Shown piece after piece: positions 1 to 7,360 of a stretch of DNA of 64,000 bases. A program made the position numbers and the translations under genes. Position 1 is the stretch's first letter. Every line of letters starts with the position of its first letter. Origin of the DNA: DATMGU01 sp035555315 (GTDB taxonomy: Bacteria > Pseudomonadota > Alphaproteobacteria > ATCC43930 > CGMCC-115725); the NCBI GenBank assembly GCA_035555315.1, contig DATMGU010000110.1, positions 11,391 to 75,390 on the forward strand, read 5' to 3'. The notes below the pieces were generated by a model. The model searched no databases. It saw only the letters and a list, made by a program, of their open reading frames with translations, and was not told the origin of the DNA.

Positions 1-222
1 ACAGCCGCTGGGGCCGACGACCGTGACGAACTCGCCCGGCGCCACGGCCGCCTCGAACCCCGACAAAGCCGTAACCGAGCCATAGGTCTTGGCGAGCGCG
101 CGCATCTCGATCAGGCTGGACGCCGCTTCCGCCCCGTCCCGCGGCGACCTCACCCCACCCTCTCGCGTCGATGCCTGCACAGAAGTGCCCCCAGCTTGTA
201 TAATGACGGCCGCTTTCCGCAT
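1..222 (-). CDS. ABC transporter ATP-binding protein, N-terminal part (cut by window edge)
   Basis: Only the first 74 codons are inside the window. The translation ends in GEFVTVVGPSGC, the beginning of a Walker A P-loop, preceded by KTYGSVTALSGFEAAVAPGE, the typical first strand of an importer ATPase. The wording resembles the nitrate/sulfonate/taurine (SsuB/TauB) type, which energises uptake from the cytoplasmic face. The longest frame starts at the ATG at 222; it leaves an unusual 40-residue, low-homology N-terminus. Starts at the GTG at 180 or the ATG at 105 (MRALAKTYGS) are equally plausible, and the latter fits the family better. The gene diverges from the GntR regulator at 410. The substrate cannot be told from this fragment. 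Confidence 0.8.
   Translation of the reverse strand, partial: MRKAAVIIQAGGTSVQASTREGGVRSPRDGAEAASSLIEMRALAKTYGSVTALSGFEAAVAPGEFVTVVGPSGC
197..202. promoter_or_regulatory. TGTATA motif, copy 1 of 3 (possible GntR half-site)
   Basis: TTGTATAATG lies here. TGTATA recurs at 377-382 and 1156-1161, so a copy sits by each of the three genes around the GntR/FCD regulator. FCD-type GntR proteins usually bind short T/G..A/C palindromes, so these could be operator elements. Six bases can recur by chance, and this copy lies inside the reading frame if the ATPase starts at 222. Confidence 0.25.
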
Positions 223-376
223 GCCCGATGCCGCGTGATCGCAGTGCCTCGAAGCAACTCATGTGCCACCGAGGGATTTCGCCCGTGAACGGCATGGACT
301 TTGCTCATGGTTAGGGCCTAATGCGCGCGCTGAGCAGGGGCTTTCAGCCGCGATTCTCACCATCGGGGCACCTAGA

Positions 377-382
377 TGTATA
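377..382. promoter_or_regulatory. TGTATA motif, copy 2 of 3, upstream of gntR-type gene
   Basis: GATGTATACTG contains the palindrome GTATAC and lies 28 bases before the GntR start. It is the most palindromic of the three copies and is well placed for autoregulation. This is inference from position and symmetry only. Confidence 0.3.
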
Positions 383-409
383 CTGAAACTCTAAAATGAG
401 ATCGCCGAT

Positions 410-1120
410 ATGAGTTTGAGTGCACATGATGGTGGCAGCCGGGCGAAAAATGGGCATGAGGCGCTGATACCGCTGCCTGGCGTGACGCTCGCGGAGAGTC
501 TGCGCCAGCGGCTTGAAGAGGCGATCGCGGCCGGACGGCTGGAGCCCGGCAGCCGGCTCGACGAGCAGGAGATCGCGCTGCGTTTCGGGGTGTCGCGCAC
601 GCCGGTCCGCGAGGCTTTCAGGCTGCTCGCCGCCAACAACCTCGTCGAGTTGCGCGGGCGCCAGGGCGCGGCCGTGCGAGCGATCGGCGCGCATGCGCTG
701 ATCGAGATGTTTCAGGTGATGGCCGAGTTGGAAGGCCTGTGCGCCAGGCTTGCCGCACGGCGCGTATCGCACTCGTGGAGTGAGAAAATTGACGAGATTC
801 ATCAAAGGCTCGTGGCTCTTTCGGATGGCGGGGACATCGACGCCTTTTATGATGTGAACCAGGAATTCCACGAGGCGATCTACGAAGCCTCGCGCAACAC
901 CTTCCTCGCCGATCAGACGCGCAGGCTGCGCAATCAGGTGGCCGCCTATCGCCGCCGCGTCACGCGCATGCCGAACCGGATGACCGACACCGTGCGCGAG
1001 CACGAGGAGGTCATGCAGGCCATCCTCGCCCATGATCCGGAGCGGGCGCACAAGGCCATGCGCGACCATGTCAATCTGCTCGGCGACAATCTCCTGGACT
1101 TCCTCGCCGCCTTCGAGTGA
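410..1120 (+). CDS. GntR family transcriptional regulator, FCD subfamily
   Basis: A 236-residue DNA-binding regulator. A winged helix-turn-helix occupies about residues 25-90 (AAGRLEPGSRLDEQEIALRF, then VSRTPVREAFRLL), followed by an all-helical FCD ligand domain with the usual histidine- and glutamate-rich helices (EFHEAIYEAS, REHEEVMQAI). Members of this family respond to carboxylic acids, sugar acids or amino-acid intermediates. It is followed on the same strand by an SDR gene 67 bases on and then by a tight enzyme operon, which it probably controls. The Shine-Dalgarno in front of the ATG is weak. The effector is unknown. Confidence 0.9.
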   Translation: MSLSAHDGGSRAKNGHEALIPLPGVTLAESLRQRLEEAIAAGRLEPGSRLDEQEIALRFGVSRTPVREAFRLLAANNLVELRGRQGAAVRAIGAHALIEMFQVMAELEGLCARLAARRVSHSWSEKIDEIHQRLVALSDGGDIDAFYDVNQEFHEAIYEASRNTFLADQTRRLRNQVAAYRRRVTRMPNRMTDTVREHEEVMQAILAHDPERAHKAMRDHVNLLGDNLLDFLAAFE

Positions 1121-1155
1121 GCCTCACACGGGTTGGTATGCAGATTGCTTTTCTT

Positions 1156-1161
1156 TGTATA
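1156..1161. promoter_or_regulatory. TGTATA motif, copy 3 of 3, upstream of SDR operon
   Basis: TTTGTATATCG sits 26 bases before the GTG start of the SDR gene, in the short gap after the GntR gene. It matches the hexamer found at 197 and 377 and would suit a regulator acting on the enzyme operon. The evidence is weak, from repetition and position only. Confidence 0.25.
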
Positions 1162-1187
1162 TCGAACTTGCGTCGCGGGAGATTTGC

Positions 1188-1967
1188 GTGGAGCTCAACC
1201 TCAAGAACAAGACGGCCCTGATCACCGGCGCGTCCAAAGGCATCGGGCTCGCGGTAGCCGAGGTTTTCGCCGCCGAGGGCTGCCATCTGCATTTGGCGGC
1301 GCGCAATGGCGAAGCGATGACCGACGCCAAGCACGCCCTTGAGGCGCGGCACGGCGTCACCGTCACGGTTCACGCGCTCGACCTGTCCAGCACCGAAGCC
1401 ATGGAAAAGCTCGCGGTGGATGCCGGGGATGTCGACATCCTCATCAACAATGCCGGCGACATCCCGGCGGGCTCGCTCGAAATTCTCGGCGAGGCCGACT
1501 GGCGGCGGGGCTTCGACCTCAAGGTCTTCGGCTACATAACGCTGTCGCGCCTGTATTATCCGTGCATGAAAGGCCGGGATGGCGTCATCCTGAATATCAT
1601 CGGCAATTCCGGCGAGAATTGGGATGCCAGCTATATCGCGGGCAGTACCGGCAACGCCGCCTTGATGTCCTTCACCAAGGCGCTCGGCGGGGCGAGCCTC
1701 AACCATGGCGTGCGCGTCCTCGCCGTCAATCCCGGGCCCGTCGCCACCGACCGCATGCTCAAGATCATGAAGCGCAAGGCGATCGACATGCTCGGCGACG
1801 AAAGCCGCTGGGAGGAGCTGTTCGACAAATATCCCGGCAAGCGCCCCGCGACCTCGGCGGAAGTGGCCGATCTCGTGGCATTCCTCGCCTCCCCCAAGGC
1901 CGGCTACATCACCGGCACCGTGGTCACGATCGATGGCGGTATCGCCGCGCGCGGCTCGGTGATCTGA
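1188..1967 (+). CDS. Short-chain dehydrogenase/reductase family protein with altered active site
   Basis: A 259-residue Rossmann-fold protein. It shows the cofactor motif TGASKGIG near residue 15, the NNAG motif (LINNAGD) and a C-terminal TGTVVTIDGG stretch typical of SDR enzymes. The start is taken as the GTG at 1188 because GGGAGA lies just upstream and the product then has normal SDR length; an in-frame ATG at 1032 would overlap the regulator. The catalytic YxxxK motif reads YIAGS: Tyr149 is present but the expected lysine at 153 is serine. The following GNAALMSFTKAL is otherwise standard. It may be a divergent SDR branch with another proton relay, or lack redox activity. It overlaps the aminotransferase by one base. 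Confidence 0.88.
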   Translation: MELNLKNKTALITGASKGIGLAVAEVFAAEGCHLHLAARNGEAMTDAKHALEARHGVTVTVHALDLSSTEAMEKLAVDAGDVDILINNAGDIPAGSLEILGEADWRRGFDLKVFGYITLSRLYYPCMKGRDGVILNIIGNSGENWDASYIAGSTGNAALMSFTKALGGASLNHGVRVLAVNPGPVATDRMLKIMKRKAIDMLGDESRWEELFDKYPGKRPATSAEVADLVAFLASPKAGYITGTVVTIDGGIAARGSVI

Positions 1968-3100
1968 TGTCCACCGCCCTCGTCCGCAACCGCTATTTCG
2001 ACGAACTCTCGGCCACGCCGGGGCTCTACTGGCTTGGTCAGAACACCAACCATATCGAGAGCCACCCAGCGGTGCGCGAGGCGATGATCCGTTCGATCGA
2101 GCATGGCGAGTTCAACGCCTATGCCCCGCCGCTCGGCTTCGAGGCCCTGCGCAAGGCGATCGTCGAGGATCTCGGCACGCCGGGGGCGGAAGCCCTGGTG
2201 ACGGAGGGCGGGGTCAGCGCGCTGGCCATGATCTGCCGCGCGCGCTGCAAACCCGGCACCACCCTGGTCACCACCGATCCAACCTGGAAATGGCCGTGCC
2301 TGTTCGCGCGCCAGCAGGGTGCCGAGGTGATCGAGATCCCGATCTACGACGCGGCCTGCGGCTATCGCCTCACCGCGGAGGCGCTGAAAGCCAATGTCGA
2401 CGCGCGCACCGCGATCATCTATCTCGTCGACCCCAACAACCCGCTCGGCATCCGCTACACGCGCGACGAAATCGAGAGCTTCGCCGCCATCGCCCGCGCG
2501 TGCGGCGCGCTGCTGGTGCATGACTGCACCTATCGCGATTTCGCGGACGGGCATTTCCCGGCTTTGCATGCGGCACCGGAAGGGGCGGTCGTCTCGCTCA
2601 GCTTCTCGAAATGGCTGGGGTTGGCCGGGCTGCGCATCGGCGCGCTGGTCGCGGCCCCTGCCCTGTTCGAGGAATTCGCGGGCCTTGCCACCAGCGTGCT
2701 CGGCGCCAGCGTCATCGCCCAGCGCGCGGCGCAGGCCGGCCTGTCCGTCAAGGGCGAATGGATGGGCAAGGTGCGCGCGATCGACCGCGCCAACAAGGCG
2801 ATGATCCACGAAGCGGTCAGCATCGTCGACGGGCTGTCGCTGCCGGTCTACCCCTCGCACGGCAATTTCCTGGTGCTGGAGACGATCGACGCCGGCATCA
2901 AGCCGGAGGCGCTGGTCGAATGCTATCGCCGCCAGGGCATCATGATCCGGCAGGGCACCTATCACACGCAGCGCTTCGGCGACCGCTTCGTGAAAGTCAG
3001 CACTTCCGTACCAACGCTTTGGGTGGAAAAATTCTGCGCGCTGCTGCCCCAGATGGTGGCACAAGCGCGTACCCTCAACGATCTGCCGCCGCAATTCTGA
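1967..3100 (+). CDS. Pyridoxal-phosphate aminotransferase, class I/II
   Basis: A 377-residue fold-type I PLP enzyme that would transfer an amino group between an amino acid and a 2-oxo acid in the cytoplasm. Visible landmarks are NAYAPPLGFEALRKAI near the N-terminus, the VDPNNPLG motif, the aspartate/tyrosine pair in HDCTYRDFA, and the PLP lysine at residue 215 in SFSKWLGLAGLRIGAL, followed by the phosphate-binding arginine. The start is the ATG in TGATG at 1967, overlapping the SDR stop, which implies translational coupling. The substrate cannot be read from sequence. The context (amidohydrolase, hydrolase, SDR) suggests handling of nitrogen released from a larger compound. Confidence 0.88.
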   Translation: MSTALVRNRYFDELSATPGLYWLGQNTNHIESHPAVREAMIRSIEHGEFNAYAPPLGFEALRKAIVEDLGTPGAEALVTEGGVSALAMICRARCKPGTTLVTTDPTWKWPCLFARQQGAEVIEIPIYDAACGYRLTAEALKANVDARTAIIYLVDPNNPLGIRYTRDEIESFAAIARACGALLVHDCTYRDFADGHFPALHAAPEGAVVSLSFSKWLGLAGLRIGALVAAPALFEEFAGLATSVLGASVIAQRAAQAGLSVKGEWMGKVRAIDRANKAMIHEAVSIVDGLSLPVYPSHGNFLVLETIDAGIKPEALVECYRRQGIMIRQGTYHTQRFGDRFVKVSTSVPTLWVEKFCALLPQMVAQARTLNDLPPQF

Positions 3101-3115
3101 AAGGTTCCCCCGCCC

Positions 3116-3994
3116 ATGGCGATCACCACCAAGGATGGCATCACGCTGCATGTGGAGGAAGCCGGCGCCGGCACGCCGATCCTCTTCATCCATGAATTCG
3201 GTGGCAATCATCAGAGCTGGGAGCCGCAGCTGCGCTATTTCAGCCGCCGGCACCGCTGCGTCACCTATGCCGCGCGCGGCTATCCGCCCTCCGACGTGCC
3301 CGCGACCGTCGACGCCTATTCGCAGGCGAACGCCGCCGATGACGCGGTGGCCGTGCTCGACGGGCTCGGCATCGACAAGGCGCATATCGTCGGGCTGTCG
3401 ATGGGCGGCTTCTGCACAGTGCATTTCGGCCTGCGCACGCCGCGACGCGCGCGCTCGCTGACCGTGGCCGGGGCCGGCTATGGCTGCGAAAAGGACGTCG
3501 AGGCGTATTTCCGCGGCGTGTCCCTGGAGGTGGCCGACAAGTTCGAGAAGCAGGGCGCCAAAGAGTTCTCGAAGATCTACGCGCTTGGTGCCAGCCGCGT
3601 GCAGTTCCAGAACAAGGATCCCCGTGGCTGGCAGGAATTCGCCGGCAGGCTCGCCGCCCATTCCGATCTCGGTGCCGCGATGACGATGCGCGGCGTTCAA
3701 GCGCGACGGCCTTCCTTCTACGATCTGGAGGATGGCTTGAAGCGCATGAACGTGCCGACATTGGTGATCGTCGGCGACGAGGACGACCATTGCCTGCAAC
3801 CCGGCATTTTCCTGAAGAAGACCATTCCGGCCTGCGGTCTCTCGGTCTTTCCGCAGACCGGCCACACGCTGAACCTCGAAGAACCCGACGCCTTCAACGC
3901 GCTGCTGGCCGAGTTCATCGCTCAGGTCGAGGCGGGTCGCTGGCTGCCGCGCGATCCGCGCGCGCTGCCGGGCCAGATCATGCGCACGAATTAG
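3116..3994 (+). CDS. Alpha/beta hydrolase fold protein
   Basis: A 292-residue cytoplasmic hydrolase. The nucleophile elbow is GLSMGG with Ser95, the acid is likely Asp221 in GDEDDH, and the base is His250 in QTGHTLNLEEP, giving a complete triad; the oxyanion region is FIHEFGGNHQSW. The family includes 3-oxoadipate enol-lactonases, C-C bond hydrolases and esterases, and the pattern fits the enol-lactonase/haloperoxidase-like group best. It sits 15 bases after the aminotransferase and 10 bases before the amidohydrolase, clearly one operon. Likely role: cleaving an ester, lactone or C-C bond of the pathway intermediate. No signal peptide is visible. Confidence 0.88.
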   Translation: MAITTKDGITLHVEEAGAGTPILFIHEFGGNHQSWEPQLRYFSRRHRCVTYAARGYPPSDVPATVDAYSQANAADDAVAVLDGLGIDKAHIVGLSMGGFCTVHFGLRTPRRARSLTVAGAGYGCEKDVEAYFRGVSLEVADKFEKQGAKEFSKIYALGASRVQFQNKDPRGWQEFAGRLAAHSDLGAAMTMRGVQARRPSFYDLEDGLKRMNVPTLVIVGDEDDHCLQPGIFLKKTIPACGLSVFPQTGHTLNLEEPDAFNALLAEFIAQVEAGRWLPRDPRALPGQIMRTN

Positions 3995-4004
3995 GGGGCA
4001 CGCG

Positions 4005-5270
4005 ATGGTGGCCCCATCTTCCCTGATCGACGCCGACCGCCTATGGACGCGCCTGATGGCGCTGGCCCGGATCGGCGCCACGGCGGCGGGCGGGGTCAAT
4101 CGGCAGGCGCTCAGCGAAGACGAGATCGGCGCTTGGCGCCTGATGATCGGCTGGGCGCATGAGGCAGGGCTGGAACCGGCGACCGATGCCGTGGGCAACC
4201 TCTTCCTCACCCTGCGCGGCACCGACCCGGACAGCCCGCCGCTGATGCTCGGCAGCCATCTCGACAGCCAGCCGACCGGCGGTAAGTTCGACGGTGCCGC
4301 GGGCGTGCTGGGCGCTTTGGAGGCCGTCGTCTCGCTGGCTCAGCGGGGCCGCGCACCGCTGCGCGATCTGACCGTCGTCGCCTGGATGAACGAGGAAGGC
4401 AGCCGTTTCGCCCCCGGCATGATGGGGTCGGAAGCCTTTGTGGGCGAGCGCCGCCTCCACGCGATCCGTGCCGTACACGACGCGGCCGCGATCAGTGTCG
4501 GCGAGGCCCTGGACCAGCTCCATGCGGCCTTCCCCGATCTACCGAAGAGGCCGCTGGGCTTTCCCCTAGCCGGCTATCTCGAGCTGCATATCGAGCAAGG
4601 CCCGTTGCTTGAGGCCACAGGGCGCGTCATCGGCGTCGTTTCCGGCATCCAAGGCAAGAAGACCTACGACATTGCCGTCGAGGGTACCGGAGGGCATGCC
4701 GGCACCCTGGCGATGGCCGAGCGGCGCGATGCGCTCGCGGCCTTCGCGCGCATCGCCACGGTGCTGCACGCCGAGATCGGCGGCCATGACGCGGCGATCA
4801 AATTCACCATCGGGCGCGTGACGGTGGAGCCCAACGCGCCCTCTGTGGTGCCGTCGCGCGTCACTTTCAGTATCGATCTGCGTCACCCGGACAACGCCGT
4901 GCTGAATGCCATGGGCGATCGGTTGAGCGTCCTCTGCCATGAACAGGCCGTGCCCTGCGGCGTGACCGTCAAGGCGCAGGTCGATGCGCCCTCCAATATT
5001 TTCGACCCCAATCTGGGCCGCCTGATCGAACGGGCGGCCCAGGCGCAGGGACACCCGGCGATGCCGATCTTGTCGACGGCGGGGCATGATGCGCGCCATC
5101 TGGCGAAGGTCTGCCCGAGTGCCATGATCTTCATTCCCTGCCGGGATGGCGTCAGTCATGTCGAGCACGAATGGGCCGAGCCCGAGCATGTCGCGGCGGG
5201 TACCGCCGTGTTGGCGCGGGTGCTCGAAGACCTGGCCTTCGTCGAACATCCCTTTGCCGTAAGAGCTTGA
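4005..5270 (+). CDS. M20 family Zn-dependent amidohydrolase (N-carbamoyl-L-amino-acid hydrolase / allantoate amidohydrolase type)
   Basis: A 421-residue binuclear metallohydrolase. Metal-binding motifs are in order: LGSHLDSQPTGGKFDG with His85, MNEEGSRF, LHIEQGP and, near the C-terminus, STAGHDARHLA. The inserted dimerisation or lid domain contains GTGGHAGT and NAPSVVPSRVTFSIDLRHPD. The family hydrolyses N-carbamoyl amino acids, allantoate, ureidoglycolate or beta-ureidopropionate, releasing ammonia and carbon dioxide or an amine. Neighbouring aminotransferase, alpha/beta hydrolase and bicupin genes form one operon. This enzyme is the strongest hint that the pathway substrate carries a ureido or amide group. 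The exact substrate is not decidable. Confidence 0.9.
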   Translation: MVAPSSLIDADRLWTRLMALARIGATAAGGVNRQALSEDEIGAWRLMIGWAHEAGLEPATDAVGNLFLTLRGTDPDSPPLMLGSHLDSQPTGGKFDGAAGVLGALEAVVSLAQRGRAPLRDLTVVAWMNEEGSRFAPGMMGSEAFVGERRLHAIRAVHDAAAISVGEALDQLHAAFPDLPKRPLGFPLAGYLELHIEQGPLLEATGRVIGVVSGIQGKKTYDIAVEGTGGHAGTLAMAERRDALAAFARIATVLHAEIGGHDAAIKFTIGRVTVEPNAPSVVPSRVTFSIDLRHPDNAVLNAMGDRLSVLCHEQAVPCGVTVKAQVDAPSNIFDPNLGRLIERAAQAQGHPAMPILSTAGHDARHLAKVCPSAMIFIPCRDGVSHVEHEWAEPEHVAAGTAVLARVLEDLAFVEHPFAVRA

Positions 5271-5281
5271 GGACCATCCCC

Positions 5282-6229
5282 ATGCTGGAGAAACTCGGCA
5301 AGACAGATATGGCCGACATGCCGGCGCAGCGGGCGGCGAGTCCCGCCGACGCGGCGGCCGCCCGCGCGCGCTTTTTCAATTCCGGCAACGCGTTCAACAT
5401 CAAGCTGCCGCCAGTGCCGGGTCGGGTCTTCACGGCGGAACCTGCCCGGGCGCTGGCGATCGACGCGCCCACCGGCTTCGTCGTCTGCGATCAAGCATCC
5501 GCCCTGGACTGCGCGTTTCCCGCCACCACGCCGCTGATGCTGGCGCGCTACGCCAGCATCGCGCCGGGCGACACGCTCGCCGCCGATTTCGCCGCGACGG
5601 GATCGATCTGGTATGTGATCGCCGGGCACGGCACGAGCCGTTTTGGCGAGGAAACGCTGGGGTGGGCGCCGGGCGATGTCTTCCTGCTGCCGGGCGGCGC
5701 CCCCGTGCGCCTCGAAGCGGGCAACCAGCGCGCCGTGTTGTGGGTGGTCAGCAACGAGCCGCAACTGGCCGTCGATGCCGCCCTGCCCCCTCCCCCGGCA
5801 AGCGCGCCGATCGAGCCCGTGCATTATCCGGCCGCCGAGATCGCGCGCCAGATCGAGCTGATCTACGAGGCCACTACCAACGACGACACGTCCGGGCTGG
5901 CGCTGATCTTCTCCTCCGACCGGTTGGAGACGAACCGCACCATCATGCCGACCCTGACACTCTCCCTGAACACGCTGCCGGCCGGCACGCATCAGCGGGC
6001 GCACCGGCATAATTCGGCGGCGATCACGCTCGTCCTGGACGGCGAGGCTTGCTTTTCGATGGTCGACGGCCCGCGCTGCGATTGGAGTCAATGGGCGACG
6101 CTGGTCACCCCTCCCGGCGCCCCACACTCGCACCACAATGACGGGGCGAGCCGCGCCTTGTTCCTGATCGTGCAGGATGGCGGCCTGCACTACCACGCCC
6201 GCACGATGGGCTTTTCCTTCCTCGAATGA
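5282..6229 (+). CDS. Bicupin-domain protein, possible dioxygenase or isomerase
   Basis: A 315-residue protein with two cupin barrels. The first, about residues 80-165, contains IAGHGTSRFGEE and WAPGDVFLLPGGAPVRL but lacks the metal-binding HxH. The second, about 210-310, keeps likely ligands in HQRAHRHNSAAITLV and GAPHSHHND, so the C-terminal barrel probably holds the metal. The arrangement recalls the gentisate dioxygenase/bicupin superfamily, though the catalytic barrel differs. The start is the ATG at 5282, after the amidohydrolase stop. It is the last gene of the operon before the convergent LysR gene. Function could be ring or C-C cleavage, or isomerisation; I cannot decide. Confidence 0.8.
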   Translation: MLEKLGKTDMADMPAQRAASPADAAAARARFFNSGNAFNIKLPPVPGRVFTAEPARALAIDAPTGFVVCDQASALDCAFPATTPLMLARYASIAPGDTLAADFAATGSIWYVIAGHGTSRFGEETLGWAPGDVFLLPGGAPVRLEAGNQRAVLWVVSNEPQLAVDAALPPPPASAPIEPVHYPAAEIARQIELIYEATTNDDTSGLALIFSSDRLETNRTIMPTLTLSLNTLPAGTHQRAHRHNSAAITLVLDGEACFSMVDGPRCDWSQWATLVTPPGAPHSHHNDGASRALFLIVQDGGLHYHARTMGFSFLE

Positions 6230-6250
6230 GCCGACGAGCGCCTTGGCGGA

Positions 6251-7183
6251 TCATTCGCGAAGCCCCGAGGGGCCAAGTCCCTCCGATGGGCCAATCTTGG
6301 CGGTGAGGGGTTCGGTCTGGTCGACGTTGCGAATCAGGCTACCGATGACGAAATCGGCCAAATAGTTGACCGTCTCGGAGTTCTGCCCCGGGGCGCGGTA
6401 GAGGACCAGATCGATCTCCGGCAGGTCGGGGAAGGACTCCGGCTTGCCGACCACCCGCATTCCCGGCACCAGGGCACTCCGAGCCACCACGCTGACGGCG
6501 AAGCCGGAGAACACGGCGGCCTGCAGCCCGCCCATGCTCTCGCTGATGCAGGCGATGCGCCAGCGCCGGCCGATCCGATCGAGCGACTGGAGAGCGACGT
6601 CCCGATAGATGTTGCCGGGCGGTAGCAGCGCCAGCGGCACCGGGTTCTCGAGATGCGCCTCATGCTCCGTTCCGGTCACCCAGACGAGCGGCTCCTTGCG
6701 GATGAACTCGCCGGCCTTCATGCCCTGCATGCCGGTGACCAGCGCTACGTCGATCTCGCCCTCCTCCAACGACAGGAGCAGCTTGCGGCTGAGGGTACAG
6801 CGCAGATCGACCTGCACGTTCGGATAGACCCGCCGGAAATTGGCGAGGATGCGCGGCAGGAGATAGGCGGCATAGAGGTCGGGGGTGCCCAACGTTACCC
6901 GGCCCTCGACCTCGGGCCGAGCCATCCGGTTCCACACCTCGTCGTGCAGCTTCAGGATCGCTCGGGCATAGCCCAGCAGCACCTCGCCATCCTTGGTCAG
7001 CAGCGGTCGCCGCGCGCTCGGCTCGAAGAACGTCCTACGGGTCGCCTCCTCCAGCCGGCGGATCTGGATGGTGATCGCCGGCTGGGTACGGCCGACCCGG
7101 CGCGCCGCCTCGGTCACCGAGCCGGTTTCCACCACGGCCACGAAGGATCGCAGGGCACGAATATCAAAGGTTCCGCTCGCCAT
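6251..7183 (-). CDS. LysR family transcriptional regulator
   Basis: A 310-residue regulator with an N-terminal HTH (IRALRSFVAVVETGSVTEAA, then GRTQPAITIQIRRLEEA) and a periplasmic-binding-protein-like effector domain. The start is placed at the ATG at 7183 (MASGTFDIRALRSF); the frame is open 38 codons further upstream, but that stretch has no LysR character. It is divergent from the ABC transporter/molybdenum hydroxylase operon, the classic LysR arrangement, and a perfect 8-8-8 inverted repeat lies between them. It is therefore the probable activator of that operon. The effector is unknown. Confidence 0.92.
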   Translation of the reverse strand: MASGTFDIRALRSFVAVVETGSVTEAARRVGRTQPAITIQIRRLEEATRRTFFEPSARRPLLTKDGEVLLGYARAILKLHDEVWNRMARPEVEGRVTLGTPDLYAAYLLPRILANFRRVYPNVQVDLRCTLSRKLLLSLEEGEIDVALVTGMQGMKAGEFIRKEPLVWVTGTEHEAHLENPVPLALLPPGNIYRDVALQSLDRIGRRWRIACISESMGGLQAAVFSGFAVSVVARSALVPGMRVVGKPESFPDLPEIDLVLYRAPGQNSETVNYLADFVIGSLIRNVDQTEPLTAKIGPSEGLGPSGLRE

Positions 7184-7207
7184 TCCACATGACTCGTTTT
7201 TATGTCG

Positions 7208-7231
7208 CCCATAATAAAAAGAAATTATGGG
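7208..7231. promoter_or_regulatory. Inverted repeat, probable LysR operator
   Basis: CCCATAAT, eight bases, then ATTATGGG: a perfect 8-bp inverted repeat in the divergent LysR/ABC-transporter gap. LysR sites have an interrupted dyad with a T-N11-A core, which this satisfies. It lies 25 bases from the LysR start and about 130 bases from the binding-protein start, so it could serve autorepression and distal activation. Confidence 0.6.
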
Positions 7232-7360
7232 TACTGGGCAAAAATATGTTGGTCTAGGCACAGATGAGGCGACGCCCGAACCTGTAAAGGTCGGCAACGG
7301 TGCCGTCTGTTTAAAATATAGTCAATGAAGTTCCTTGTATTTTCGTTTGTGGAGGATGGC

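Noticed and set aside
1904..4222. Very long open frame on the minus strand (772 codons)
   Set aside because: It runs antisense to the aminotransferase and hydrolase genes, shows no domain-like motifs and is rich in Arg, Ala, Gly and His as expected for a mirror frame of GC-rich coding DNA.
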